A program made the translations under genes and the position numbers. Below are positions 35,815 to 49,006 of a stretch of 64,000 bases of DNA, one piece after another. Source of the stretch: Heliocidaris tuberculata. Taxonomy: Eukaryota > Echinodermata > Echinoidea > Camarodonta > Echinometridae. The notes beneath the pieces were generated by a model. That model did no database searches and was not told the origin of the DNA. It saw only the letters and a program-made list of their open reading frames with translations. Where the stretch lies: positions 35,996,774-36,060,773 of the forward strand of contig CM046833.1 of NCBI GenBank assembly GCA_025618425.1, in the 5' to 3' direction. Each line of letters opens with the position of its first letter. Within the stretch, counting starts at the first letter, position 1.

Positions 35815-36031
35815 CTTTTCCTGTCTGTCTGTCTGCGTCTCTTCCTCTCTCCATTTCTCTTTCTCTCTCTCTTTTTCTCTTGCTCTCTCTTTCTCTATCT
35901 CTCTCTTGCTCTCTCTCTCTCTCTCTCTCAATATTTTCTCTCCCTTCTCCCTGCATCTCTAATCTTCTTTATCTTTTTTTTAATCTCATTCATCCCACTT
36001 ATTCCCCCTTTCTCTTTTTCTATCTCTCTCT

Positions 36032-36063
<32 letters not shown>

Positions 36064-36066
36064 AAC
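35815..36066. repeat. (CT)n tract
   Basis: Interrupted CT repeats with CTGTCTGTCTG at the left and a pure CT block at about 36040-36063. Confidence 0.92.
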
Positions 36067-36069
36067 TTC

Positions 36070-38300
36070 CTCATTCCATCTTTCTTTTTACCTACTTTAT
36101 CATCCTCAATTAAATCCATTGTAACTGATACAACAGATGTCATTGGATCTCTGAAGAGAATCCACTCCTTAATTCTTTAATTCCTAAAAAATCCAGTTGG
36201 TATTAGGGTACTGTTACCACTCACGAAAAAGCTTAAAGATATTATCAACCCTCACCTTCTACCGATTATCCCTTTAAAGATAAAGGAGAGTTCTGGTCAG
36301 GTAATGACATTGTGAAAGAAACTGTCTCAAAGCAATTGGGAAAGGTTGCTGTGTCTACATAAGAACTGGTGTATACTGTGAGGTCCTGGAATCATCAAAT
36401 GATAAGAAATTGACCCAATCACGCTGAAAAGCACATGTACTGCATACAGAAATGGGTATATGGGGCTGCACACACATGAATATTGGGCCCGAACATTTCA
36501 ACTACATCTCGTCATATTTTGAATATGAGGGCAGCTGAGGAGCAATCCTTTTCAGGGGACATTTCTACTAGGATGTACTTCCAAACTGACATAAAATGAA
36601 TAAGAAAGCTCACAAATGATTTTTCACCTTTCCCAGAACTCAACTTACTCTTTAACTTACTCTCATTTGTTACTTAATCATTCATTTGCCAGTAAACTAT
36701 CCTATTCTGTTCTATGTCTAGCATTGATTGCTTCTCTGGCTATTACTTAGAATTATGATTCTAACTTTGGTTCCTTGCAGTATTGCTTAATTGTTTAACC
36801 TTTGAGGTGTTACACATCATAATTTCTCTCAAATGAGATGATGTTGTATATCAAAACGTCATGAAGAAATCAATAATATTACCGTCTGTTTGGAGCCAGA
36901 AGGGTTTTAACTCATATACTTTAACACAGAGTTAACGCCCTTCTTGCTCTCAGATAGTATGCCAATGAAGATATGAAGTCAACCATAAAATTATTCCCCA
37001 TATTCATCTACCACAAGCAAGACAGAGAACAAACCACCTCAAAGCACCTACATCAATTGAACAAAAAGTGACCACATTCTGACAAAGAAATCAAGCTTGA
37101 AAGGGCATTTGATTGAAAGATGGCTGAGATGACTTTGTGTAGGTTTTGAGATGCCCAGCAACCTAAGAGACGATGTCAACTCGATCTGATCCCTGTTTGA
37201 ATCATATCTCTTGTCATTTATGCTCTCCTTCCCTATCTCCCCTTCCTTCACCCTCCAGCGTTTGGCCGACAATCACTCAGCACACCCCCTAGGGGTAAAG
37301 TGCAGGATTTCTGTGAGAGATTGAGCAAACTGCGAGTATGAAATGCAGGCTAGCAACAGCCGAAATGTCCACATCCCTCTCCTTTGTATTTAGTTTAGGA
37401 GCATGGATCTCCTTTTCACAATGTCACTCGAGACCGACAAATAAAGTCTTGGAGAATACCAATGATTCTTAAGCACATGCTTTAAGTACAGAAGCATTTC
37501 AAACCAAAAATTTACTACTCAAAGTAAAAAAGAAATGCAATGATGATTTATACCTGATGTTTTACTGTTCATTCTGTCAATTTTCAGGCAGAAAAATCCC
37601 TTTGAAATAAGGGTACTTGTACAATATTAATTGATGAATCTTATTGTGTTAATGTGTTATAAGTTTCTTCTTTATGTTTCTATTTTCAACCAGGTCTAAT
37701 TTCTTTTTTTCAATGAAAGGTTTAAGCCAAAAAAGTACATGTACTCCTCCTTCTCCATACCCTTTCATTTCTTTAATTCCCCAGCTCCATCAAAACATTC
37801 GTGTTAGAATAACAGTCAGGACTGGTATCTGGTGGAGAAGCGAGAAGTGCCTATCGGGACAAAGATCAGCATCTAGTTTGAATGTCCAGTGGGAGAAGGA
37901 ACATGGACAACGCATCTCTGCCGAGATCTCCATGTGTTACTTTGATTAACACTTACTCTGCCACTCAGTCAAAGGTGATGGCCAGGCAATTCCATACAAA
38001 GAAACCATCTAAAATCAATTCTGAATGTTCTATCATGTAGGCTACTATATGGAAATGATCATGTATTTTCAGGTTTTGGAATCATCAAAAAATGGGTATA
38101 AATCTTGCTAAGAATCACAAACAGAGAAAAGCACTGAACACAGATAAACATAATATGAGTAGTCTGTCTGGAACTGCATGCACATGTGTCATCAGAAATC
38201 AGTCTGAAGTTTTAAAAACTTTATTAGTCATATTTGAAATATGAGAGCATTAAAAATATATCCTTTCAAGATATACTGTACTACAAATATTTTGTTCTTC
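36070..38300. other. Upstream DNA, one hairpin element, otherwise nothing recognised
   Basis: The block ACACCCCCTAGGGGT at 37283 recurs at 52563, but the surroundings do not match. Confidence 0.4.
36877..36958. mobile_element. Hairpin element (GAGCCAGAAGGG family), well preserved
   Basis: The left arm GTCTGTTTGGAGCCAGAAGG continues into GTTTTAACTCATAT. The right arm is GAGTTAACGCCCTTCTTGCT followed by CTCAGATAGTAT. This is one of the two clearest copies and defines the family. Confidence 0.85.
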
Positions 38301-38308
38301 ACCTGACC

Positions 38309-38463
38309 AGGCCCCCCTCCCTGTTTCATAAAAATTGTTATCAATAAAAAGTTACGATAATTGATATAAGCTACTGAAATTGTTACATTTGATTGGTTGT
38401 GAGCAAATTTGTCATAGAAATGTGGCAGTTGTTATTGATAGCAAGCTTTATGAAACCAGGCCC
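38309..38463. mobile_element. Hairpin MITE with GGGCCTGGTTTCATAAA-type ends
   Basis: The left side reads GGCCCCCCTCCCTGTTTCATAAAAATTG then TTATCAATAA. The right side is TTATTGATAGCAAGCTTTATGAAACCAGGCCCT. The arms are imperfect complements of about 30 bp around an interior containing TTGATTGGTTGTGAGC. No coding capacity. Confidence 0.7.
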
Positions 38464-38879
38464 TGCAGAACTTTTCAAGATATGATGATAGCAAGGTTAT
38501 ATGTGCAGTATTCAGGACCCAAACAAATTTTAGACCATTAAACCAAAGGATAATGCATAGTTTTATGGCTCACTCTAGATTTGTGGGACACCGTAATAAT
38601 TTGAAGAGGGAAAATTATCAGCAGACGAAGACTGAAGGGAGATGCGTTCGTCTGGAGTAAGACAACAATATTTACAAGCAGAGTGTACACTCACACGTAA
38701 GAGTGCGAAGATGACAAGACACTTGGCGATTCCTCTTAATAATCGTGAATCACAACTGAGCTGGCGCTTCCCACTCGAGCGCAGACAATGCGCCCTGACA
38801 TCACACCTTCGTACAACCCCCCTGACATCGTTTGTCCGAGTCTGGATGACCTCTCGTTCCCTCTTTCAAGTTCTCTAGA

Positions 38880-39232
38880 AGGCCTATATCTCCTTCACAA
38901 CATCCCTTTCTCTTTTTTTGTAATCATCTTTTTTTTTCTTTATGCTCTCTTTATCTCCAATGTTATTCTCACATTCAATTTCTTTTTATTTAGTCCCCTC
39001 TTAATTTCAAATAATCTGTGCCAATAAGTGGTAATTTTTTTTCACTTCTTCCTTCATAATTTCTTTCTCTATTGTGCTCTCTCCATTATTTTCCTTTCTC
39101 TCTCCCTATCTTTCATTGTCTTTTTCTCTGTAAGTTGGTCACATTCTGATACAAGTATTTCTTACATTTATTTGTTTTCTATCCCTCAGCCCCCCCCCCC
39201 CGCCCCCCCCTCTCTCTCTCTCTATGTTCAAC
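38880..39232. repeat. T/C-rich tract with poly-C and CT runs
   Basis: A pyrimidine-rich stretch ending in C10-G-C8 and CTCTCTCT near 39190-39224. Confidence 0.85.
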
Positions 39233-39594
39233 ATTGTGTTAAAAGCAATTTGTATGTTTGCACTCTTTCTTCTCTCTTTCAAAAGCAAAGTTACTATCTT
39301 CTCTCTTTCAATTTCATCTACACCCACTCTAATGCACTTTCTATCCCTCCTCAACATCCTTCCTCTCATCAAAAAATTATGTAACACTAAAAATTATATC
39401 AGCAATTTCTAGGTATTTCCAGTACAGTCCTCCCACAGGGAATCACACAATGGACAGATTTCTTTGAAGAAGATATAGGATACATTCAGAAGAGATTACG
39501 ATGATATTCTATTGTAATAATGAACTGAAGGGAAAGAGGCAGACGGCGTAAAAAGGGGGGCGGAATCGGATAATGGAAAGAAATCATGAATGAA

Positions 39595-39850
39595 CATCTA
39601 GATAAAGAGAAAGAGAGCAGTACAGAATAAGACAATCGCACATATATATATACATATATACATATATACATACATATATGTGTGTGTCTGTAACAAGCAA
39701 AAGGGAGAGTATGAAATAAAGGGAAACATAACATATAAATAAGGATAAATAGAAAGAGAGAAAGCAAGAGAGAAAAAGAGAAAGGGTGAAAGAGAAAGTG
39801 ATAAAGAGAAAGAGAGAAGGAATAGGAAGGAAAAAGACAGAAAACAGTGT
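39595..39850. repeat. GA tract with (ATATAC)n
   Basis: CATATATATA/CATATATACA repeats at about 39640-39680, then GAGAAAGAGA repeats. Confidence 0.88.
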
Positions 39851-41481
39851 TTGAAGATGACACTCAGATTGAGGAATACATGAGAGACAAAAAGAAATGA
39901 AGAATGATATATAATAAGACTCAAGCAAAGAAAACACATAGCAGCTAATAATATACTGAATTTAAATCCACATAAAGCAAATAATCAAACATATATCGAC
40001 GGTGGGTTGACAAAGCCTTGTAACTCAATAATGTTAGATTTTCAGGAGAGCAAAAAAACTTTCACTATTAACACAGGATGTGCATTGGTATCCTTCCTTT
40101 TACAGATCTCTTGTGGCATTTTTTTTTTTCAGATATGTGTTACATGGGTTAATCAAAACATGAAATTAATCCTAAGCTACAAAATTATGAAGAAAAAAAA
40201 AAAATTCACAAAAAAATGAGTTAAGAGGTTTTATCACCCCACTGACAATATATAAGTCAGTGATAGAAGGCAGTGATTTGAAATAAGAAACACCATCATA
40301 TATAAAGAAATATAACACAAAAATTTTGCTGGGGAACACTATACACATATAGTAGATGTACATGTACATACATGTAAGTCTCCTGTATGCTAATAGGCAA
40401 ACCACACTGAATATCAATATTGAATGCATTTATGTATAGAGCTGAATGCACAGTATGCCCACATCAATAATGCAATTGTATACCTCCCTATCCTATTCAT
40501 ATAGGTCTTTCCCCTTCATCTTTTCATGAGGTTTATACCCATGGATCCTTCAACGGTTCATTAACCGTGATTTCTTACAAAAACATTAGCCGAAATATGG
40601 TCTCAAGACTGTCTAGCACCAGATTACGAACCCCATGCTGGGCGTTAGCGCCGGGCGTGCGAAAATGACATGCAAATTTATGCCTTTCAATTTATCGCGA
40701 GTGGCAGGGCTGTGCAGAAACGGGGAGAAATTGTGCATTTTTCTCATCCTTCCCTCTCTGACCAACCTTAATAGTAAGGAGGAGCGCTGCGTGGTCTGGT
40801 AGTGGTATCGCCGTGGCGATGAGCAATTAAGGGCGGTGCACACTAACCAGGCGTAATTAACAAGCGGAAATCATCTTGTATTATGAGTCATATGACACAA
40901 GAAAGGGGGATGGTTACTAAAATTCGAGCCTCGTCATGTTCTCCATCACACTCTTCATCTCCCCTCCACCCCCATCCAATGTTTTAGATCTGAGGGACCG
41001 TGATGGAAAGCGTTTTGCGACCCCAATTTGGACTTTTTCCTCCAAACATACTTAACCCAAGCCACAAACTCATAAATGTCCCTCTGTATAACACATCCCC
41101 CCCCCCCCCCACTTTCTACAAACCAAGCCATCATAGTTCATATGATTTACAATGATTTTTACACCTTCAATGAGATATCAATCATACAGATTTGAATAAA
41201 AAATAAATTTTAAAATTTTCTTTTTTCAATTACACCAAATCCAAATGACAGCCTCCCTATGTCCCTTACTATAAAAGTCCTCCTCCTCACCTGAATCAAT
41301 ACCAGCTTTTAACCCCTATATCTAACCTTTTATCCTTTGGATTTAAATAAAAAGTAGCTTGGAATTTTTCTAACATACTATTCGACAAAGAGCCACTACA
41401 TGCAAAAGTCCAACTCTCCCCTTCAGAACTGATCCTCCATGTTTAATACTCGGCCCTTACACCACAGCAGAATAATTAATC

Positions 41482-41557
41482 ATATCCTCTGCTGAGAGCT
41501 GAAAGGGTGTTAACTCATATCATCTTATATACAGTTATCACCCTTCTGACTCTCACC
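41482..41557. mobile_element. Hairpin element (GAGCCAGAAGGG family)
   Basis: The left arm GCTGAGAGCTGAAAGGGTGT continues TTAACTCATAT. The right arm AGTTATCACCCTTCTGACTC continues TC. Confidence 0.8.
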
Positions 41558-43564
41558 AGTAAAATCTGATCACATTGCAAGGCGTTACAAGATCAATCAT
41601 TCTTCAAGGTACTGAAATATAGCCTGGTCAGTCGCAGCAACCGCTCCAGACTAAACCCTGAGAGAAACATCAACTAAAACCTTCCCCCGATAGTCCTATA
41701 GTCCAATCCCTGCATCCTTAGTCTGCGGCATATCCCAAACAATTAACCACGCAGCAAGTTCCGAGTGAGCGGTCACTCCTTCTTGCGCCTCCTCCCCGAC
41801 AGACAGGCTAGCCGGCATTGCGATCGTCTAAAGGACAGGGAAACAGTACAATTAGGTGGCAATACCAATATCGGTTCTCCGTTTCATTTAGGTGTAATTT
41901 GATTTCCGTCTGTAGCCACTAGCTCTACGCAAGAGGGTCGATCCTGGGTCATTTTGCAAATATTGCCTGCAGGCCATAAGAAAATTTGCCAGTTTTTCAT
42001 CGTGTAAATCGGAAATGAAAAGGAGGGGGAGAGGGGGAAATACTGGATGTTGTTGACCCCATTTTTGCTCAAAAACCACACAATTGCGTACTTTGTGGGT
42101 AAATTATGTGATGCGGAACAAAAATTCATTAAGTGTTCTGTTTTTAGGGTATTAACAAAATCAGAGCGAGAAATGCCTAAATCTTCTCTCTGATGCCGAA
42201 AGTGCCCAGTTTTTGCTGGACAAATTATTGGACAAGGAATTTGAGGTTTCCCCAAAGGCATATATGTCTTGTTTAAAGTAGGAAATATTCAATCAAAATG
42301 TATGAGATTTCTTATATTATGTCCCAAACCTCAAATTTGACTAAATTCATACCTTCCTTTTTACTCTGTGGTTTTTGGTATTTTACGTGAACTGTTATTT
42401 TCATCTTATTTTAATATATCCATTAGCAAAAATATGATTCTATTCCTTTAATTACAGTTTGTTTAAGTTTACTTCTCTCTTTTTCAGATATACGTATGGT
42501 CATTCTTGCTATGTCGGCATTCTTTCTGTCAATTAGAATGTTAATTTTTGAAGCTCATATTAGCAATTTGAACAGAAATAGTATATTTTGGTATTCAAGA
42601 TTTTTAAATATCTTTCTCTGTTACAAGTTAAATCAGTGAAAAACCACAATAATTTCTGGGTCCCTGGTCATTCTTGTGGTGTCCGCTTTTCCTCTTTCAA
42701 CTAGAGTGCTCATTTAGTAAGAACTCACATTAGCAATTAAAAAAGTAATTACTTATGGTCAAGATTAATTCTAAATCTCTATGTCAGCTTCTCAAGTATA
42801 GTAAGATGAAAACCACAATCACTTTGCTTAAGAATCAAAGATAAACTTGTTTTTTTTAGTTCTACGGGTATTTGATTATCTTATTAAAACGGAGGCCGAT
42901 TATTAATCAGTGACTCACTATTGTGAAAAAGCAGTATTTACATCAAAAGGATATCAAGAATAAAAACAGAAAGCAAATCAATAACCTGCTATATGGTCCA
43001 AACACTGAATATCTGGTTTAAACTTGTTTGGGACATGATAACATAAACAATATCTGGGCCTTCCCAAATCAATTCATCTCTTTCCCCTGCATGTATCACC
43101 CCACCCAACGACCACATTTAATACCTATATTGGTTATGACATCAAAATCAATACACGCTTGTCACTAGGTAAGCCCTCCATGATGTAATCGTTCAGCGTC
43201 CGGCCAACAAACTAGCGTGCAATTTACGGATACGGGAATGTCGCTCCTTATTGAACCAAGCTGCTCAATCAGCGAATCAATCGGACGCTTCACGGAGCAT
43301 CATCGCTCCTCCCATCATCATTTCTTTCATATCCCCACTTTTTTTTTTTACCATTTTTCCGCTCTTGGGTGAAGTTTACGAAGGAGACATGATCGCTTGT
43401 GACGTCCGGCAAACAACCATGTTATCTGGAGACATATTTTTGTCATATTATGTCAGGATGAATGTCAAGAACGAGATTGATGCTTCGTAAGTTTGGAAAG
43501 AGAAAAGAAGATATACATGCAAGAGTATATCAGACCCTATCTTGGATTCAGATTACGAACACTA

Positions 43565-43650
43565 TATTATGTACTAGGGGCTAGAAGGGTGTCGTCTCAC
43601 ATCTTTTGCAACGAGCTAATGCTCTTATAGCTCTGAGATGACAATATTTT
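43565..43650. mobile_element. Hairpin element (GAGCCAGAAGGG family)
   Basis: The left arm is AGGGGCTAGAAGGGTGTCGT and the right arm GAGCTAATGCTCTTATAGCT, then CTGAGATGACAATATT. This right flank gives the fullest outer end of the family. Confidence 0.7.
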
Positions 43651-44060
43651 TGTGTCGTTTTACCCGAGCAGACACAGACTTATTGATTTCAAGTTTCACA
43701 TGAGTTATTTCAAGAATTCTACCTCTATTGTAACTTAGTATTTAAGGTTCAAAACATGCAAATGATGCTGCTTTTCATTCCTTTCATACCTTTTAGACAG
43801 AAAGTAATGTATATTTCTTGACAGGAAATATATTTGTACTATTGCTAACTGGAAATGTATTCTATGCTAAATAGCATTCACTATTTACTTTATCTTTTAA
43901 AAAAGATACATATTAAGATGCACATATACATTTAATCAATTCTGATTTATGAAGGTATAAAAAAGAGATTTCATCTGTCTGAATTTATAGTTAAATAAGT
44001 ATTGAGTCTTTGTCTATTATGAGAACAAAAAGACAGGAAAAAGGGTGAACACAGAAACAC

Positions 44061-45061
44061 CAGGGGTGGTATTAAGAGCACCATTTTATCTCTAAAATAT
44101 TCTATTTTATCTTTTTGTATTCTGAGACCGCATTTTATCTCGGATTTTATCTCATATTTTATCTCATGCTCTTACCTCTTGTGTAACTTGCACTTTGATA
44201 CGCGTGATACGTGGACAGCAGTGTCACTTTAACCCCCTCTTCCAGTGCTTGCATCAAAAAGGTGTTTTGCGCTTTAACACATTTTGCGCTTTGAAACACG
44301 AGTTATGAAGGTAATACGCAATAATAATAATAATAACAATAATGGTGGCTTCTTATTAAGCGCTTAAGTCCATCACGCATGATGCTCATGGCGCTTTACA
44401 AAATGCACATATACAAAATAGAGTACAACAATATATACAACAGTTACTTATCATTAAACGAAGAGCATAATATAACATACTAAATCTGAATTATTGTTAC
44501 TACGACAGCTTTATGAAATCAGAGATTAACTTGAGGAACAAAAGAAAATTAACATAAGATAAAGAACAAATAGAATTAAATTGATTATAATCCTAGTGAG
44601 ATTAAAGAGGTTGACTTAAGGGAGCAAAATCAAGGTACAAGGAAAATAGGGAGCAAATTGCAATTTAATGATTTGAATTACTTGCGATTAACTTAAGGCT
44701 TATTTAAGATTAACTGTAAAGATACAAGGGTAAATTAACGTAAGATACAGAACAAATTTCATTTCAATGAATCAGAATAACTAAGAGAACAGATATGTTT
44801 TGAGTAGTTATTTAAATGAAGAAGTTTAAATGAAGTAGCAATACGCTCTGTACCAAGGAGAGAGATTCTATTGCTTGAGTATGCTAAAGGTGAGAACTAA
44901 CAACAGTTTTTATTGGATAACATATATAAAATGGGGGGGGGGGGGGGGGTCCTAATGAGATAAAATGCCCCTAAAAAAAAAAATTATGCGCATTTTATCT
45001 TACCGATATAAAATAATTTTTTTTATTTGAGATAAAATGAATCTCAGAATACCACCCCCGG
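44061..45061. mobile_element. About 1-kb element with GGGGTGGTATT inverted ends
   Basis: The left end CAGGGGTGGTATTAAGAG continues to CATTTTATCTC. The right end is the complement: GAGATAAAATGAATCTCAGAATACCACCCCCG. The motif ATTTTATCTC recurs several times near both ends as subterminal repeats. CAGGGGTG-type ends suggest a hAT-like non-autonomous element, but I could not find a matching 8-bp target duplication. An (AAT)n-flanked insertion appears to lie inside. Confidence 0.6.
44310..44880. mobile_element. Nested AT-rich insertion with (AAT)n edge and GCGCTTTACAA motif
   Basis: Begins at an AATAATAATAATAATAAC run followed by TTATTAAGCGCTTAAGTCCATCACG and CATGGCGCTTTACAAAATGC. A trinucleotide tail next to a short GC-rich block is typical of the 3' end of some non-LTR retroposons and their SINEs, here on the minus strand. 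No reverse transcriptase frame is present. The far boundary is uncertain. Confidence 0.4.
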
Positions 45062-45609
45062 TCTGTTGTGAGGGCTTTAAGCTTTCTATGAATCCATATT
45101 TGCAAAATGATACCCAAAGTAGAAAAAAAAAATTATATACTTGGGAGAAGCCCAGATAGATATATTGCTGAATGAGAAGTATAGATATTAGAATGTTCTC
45201 TGTAACATGATGCATTAAAATACACTTCATTTGTTGGAATCACAGATTTCCTTAGCCCATTCGATGAATTTAAAAACCTATACAACAAAGTGAATCTTGA
45301 ATTTCTATTTTCCATGCTGATGGTATATGTCATTTAAGAATTTTCCAAGCAAGTAGAATCAGAGAAGAATATATTTTGCAGTATAATCAAGCATTATGGA
45401 TTTTTTTTCTATTTCAACAAAAGCTGGCAAAAGCGATAAAATATATGATTCTTTGTAGTGAATTCGATTCATTTCATAAGGTGTTTCTAGCTGAAAGGGC
45501 GTTATTGATGAATTTCAGCTTGGATGGATACTTGAAGGAATTTGTTGAATAGAAATTTGACAGGGAAAGAAGGGAAAAGGTGATGGGGTAGAGATGGAGA
45601 GAGGCAAAA

Positions 45610-45882
45610 GTAGGGTAGAGACAGAGAAAGACACAGAGAGACACAGAGAGACACAGAGAGACTGAGAGAGACACAGAGAGACTGAGAGAGACAGAGAGAG
45701 ACAGAGAGAGACAGAGAGAGACAGAGAGACTGAGAGAGACACACAGAGAGACACAGAGAGACACAGAGAGACACAGAGAGACACAGAGAGACACAGAGAG
45801 AGACAGAGAGACACAGAGAGACACAGAGAGACACAGAGAGACACAGAGAGACACAGAGAGACACAGAGAGACACAGAGAGGA
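45610..45882. repeat. 10-bp minisatellite GAGACACAGA
   Basis: About 26 units, very regular from 45735 to 45882. Three turns of the unit make 30 bp, so a decapeptide [10 protein letters not shown] repeats in all minus frames. This produces a 354-codon open frame (45502-46566) that I reject as a gene. Confidence 0.95.
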
Positions 45883-46242
45883 TAGATCTACCGGGATTCT
45901 GACATAGACAGCAAGAGACCTAGAGCATGAGAAAGAGAGAGAGTAGGAGGGAGAGGGAATTAGGAGAGACAGGGATAGAGAGAAAAAAAGAAAGAAAAGG
46001 AGAAATGGGTAGAAAGGAGAAAAGTAGAGGGGAAATAGAGAGAATGACAGAGAGTAAGAGAAAGAAAAAGAGAAAGAGAAAGAGAGACAGAGGGGGAAGA
46101 GGGGAAGAGGTGGAAAGACTGAGACAGTAAAGAGACTATAGAAAGTGGAAGAGAATTTGAGAGGAGAGAGATGAGAAAAAGAGAAAGAGAGAAGAAAGAG
46201 ATGGATAGACTGAGAGACAGTAAAGAGACAATACAAAGTGGA

Positions 46243-46273
<31 letters not shown>

Positions 46274-46560
46274 GAAGACAGAAAGAGAAAGAGAGAGGGA
46301 AGAGAGGAAGAGTTGGCTAGACTGAGAGACAGTAAAGCGACAATACAAAGTGGAAGAGGATTTGAGAGAAGAGAGAGAGAGAGAAAAGGGAGAGAGAAAC
46401 AGAGAGAGATGAGGAGATAGGGGGAGGGGGTATACAAAACATGTGCAAAGAGAGTGGAAAAGGGAAGAGACCAGAAGAGAGAGAGAGAGAGAGAAAGGGG
46501 TGGAGGTGAAAGGGAAATACAGCAATGAGAGAAGAAATAAAGAGTAAGGAGTAGAAATAT
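45882..46560. repeat. Purine (GA)-rich tract with internal duplication
   Basis: Almost pure purine on plus. GAGACTGAGACAGTAAAGAGAC-like blocks (near 46115, 46208 and 46320), each followed by TACAAAGTGGA or similar, show a longer repeat of about 95-110 bp inside the tract. Confidence 0.88.
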
Positions 46561-46569
46561 ATGCACAAG

Positions 46570-48370
46570 AAACTACATTATAAAGCATTAACAGAAATAG
46601 ATAAAATAATATTCCCATCCATGTTATTAAAAAGATCCATTTCCGCAGGGTTGAAAATTACCACAATATAATACACCAAGTAGTCATGGCTGTTTTAACA
46701 ATCAACCCAGCCATTTATATCCAAGCTAATTAATTTGAGGAGAGGAAACGAACAAGATGAATTTTAAAGTATTACAGTCTAATGAAAATGGAAGAGACAA
46801 GGTCAGAGGGTAAACGATAGAGATTAACTGATTAGAGAAAGAATACAGATTATAACTTTTAACAACAATTCATGGTTGGAAATGTGATTAGTGTTGCTAT
46901 GGTTTCCATTGACATATTGGTATGTCCATGCTCTGATTATTATTACTATAAATGCTGAAATGAATGTGTTTGTCACTGTGCTACATATCTGTGTCATGGT
47001 AAGAGAAAAAGAAAAGGAGAATTAAAAATTTTTTTATTTAGATCGGGAAATACATGTTTATCACTATACTGCAGAATATTGCTCTTTATCCCTTCAATAG
47101 CAGTAATAATCACTTTCAGTTTGATTATATTCATGAAAAAAAAAATCATTTGTTTTAGGACAGTTCCAGACAATAAAAGAGTATTCAAAGAAGTTAATTC
47201 AATTCCATACTGTACTGTTCTAAAGCATTTTTCACTTTTACATGGTACAAAAACTGTCAAAAATCAATCAAAACCTTTCTCATTCTCAGCACAGGTTTGG
47301 GTGCATGTACAAGTACATGTATATACGTCATATACTCAGCTACCTAACTCTGGGTACAACAGAAGTTAGTGAAGTGTGATACATGTAATATATAATAGAC
47401 TGCTAAGAGGATTTTAATAGCACCTAAGTGGTAATTACACTCAAAGAGGCAGGTTATAAAAGGTCGTGTCTATTACAATAGAACTGTTCTCCATATAACA
47501 GTTTGGGGTGAAGTGAGGCTACTCCAAGAAGGTGACTGTGGGAAGAAAAGTTTACTTTGAATTTTCACAGAAAAGGGTGGTTATTAGTAGCGTATTTACC
47601 TGTTATAACAATAGTTTTATACCCTTGCTACTGATTCTAACCTTTAGAGGTACTATCCAACTTCAAATACTTGGCTTTTCAAGCTACCCTACCCTTTAAA
47701 AATCTTTAAATTGTAGATAATTAGACAGTTGTTGTAAATGCACTTTAAATCTAAACTTCAAAGTCAAATTCTTTTTCTCACAGACTGACAAATTGAAATG
47801 TCTGCTATGTTATTTTTTTTTTTCAAACATTTTTGAACAGATACATAGACATTTCCAAACTCTTTCATCTCCACTTAGATATATTAAATAGTAATTTTGA
47901 TCAAGAAAGGCTCTGATAACCATGGAATGCATTCAAATAAGATGCATATAAATTCTTAACATATTTATCGTCTTTCATGTTGTGTAAAGCAGAGTATGAA
48001 CCCTATGGAGTGGGCGAGCTGAAATGTTGTGTCAAACTGCCACACCAGTCCGAAAGGTCAAAAATTCTGGCCAGTTGATGGCCAGATGCTGTCCAGTCTA
48101 ATCGAACCAGAGAATCTTTCACATGTCTGTCTGTGTGTCCATCTGCCTGTCATGGCATTTCTAACCAGAGGTATCCCCAAGGTTACAACAGGACACTCAT
48201 GTTCACACTCAAACCCAATGCAAATCAACATAATTTGAACATAATCATACATAAGGGTGCATTCACAACAATCAATATACTAGAAAAAAATCAGAAATTA
48301 TGACACTTGATTTTCTAACAAAAATTGTTCATGCTTGAAACCGTTTTTCGAGAAATAAAAAAAAAAAAAA
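46570..48370. other. Upstream DNA, nothing recognised
   Basis: AT-rich with no repeat family seen. Confidence 0.45.
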
Positions 48371-48375
48371 ATCTT

Positions 48376-48700
48376 AAAGGAGAATGAAACCCTGGGGAAA
48401 AATCAATTTTAATGAAAAGAGAGGATAGAGTGAAGCAATTTAAAAGAAGTTCCATCAAAATCGGTTACGAAATGAGAAAGGTATGAAAGTTTGAAAAGTC
48501 TCAATTTACTTTCTATGGCAATCCTCAAATTGGCAATGTTGCTTCAAAGTGACAGGTTTAGTAGTACAACTCTCCATATGTTTTGTACACAAAATTTCAT
48601 ATTTTCCCCATTATCTCTCAAGGTGCAGCTTGTCTCCTTCTTAGCTCAAGATATATCATGGGAAAATGTATTTGACACAACATATGTTGAGTTCACAAAA
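48376..48700. repeat. Probable old interspersed repeat (AAAGGAGAATGAAACCC)
   Basis: The opening AAAGGAGAATGAAACCCTGG resembles a short repeat I believe is common in marine deuterostome genomes. The stretch TCCATCAAAATCGGTTACGAAATGAG and the later CCATATGTTTTGTACACAAAATTTCAT are typical of it. I could not confirm this by search. A partial right arm of the GAGCCAGAAGGG hairpin family (ATTAACACCCTTCTGCAGGG) lies just after, near 48751. Confidence 0.4.
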
Positions 48701-49006
48701 AGAGAAGCATTTTTTTTCTTGAAATGTTTATCAGCTGGATATGCATCCATTAACACCCTTCTGCAGGGCACCAGATGAAATGATAGGTGTCACATCTTTC
48801 AGCAAGCTAAAGAAAGCTTGGAAGCATTTTTTTCTTGCCAAACCTAAAACGGTTCTATTTACAAGAGTATGAACACACCTACTGACTGACCAGTCCAAGG
48901 CATTTTCCAGCTGATTCTGACCACTGCATCACATCATCACCAGTTTGCTATCCAGGGTGTTTATACTGTGTCAACCAAACACTGACCAAGCTCGAAATAG
49001 GTCAAC

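Larger units (their letters stand above)
39990..44060. other. Upstream DNA with two hairpin elements and GC-elevated patches
   Basis: GC-elevated, CpG-containing patches at about 40610-40870, 41740-41840 and 43190-43310. A 125-codon minus frame at 41884-42261 has no recognised motif. Confidence 0.4.

Noticed and set aside
45502..46566. 354-codon minus-strand open frame
   Set aside because: Composed of Ser/Leu/Phe and a repeating decapeptide produced by the 10-bp minisatellite and CT-type sequence. No domain and no splice or start context.
48095..48115. tRNA B-box-like GGTTCGATTAG on minus
   Set aside because: Flanks do not form the T stem. No cloverleaf.
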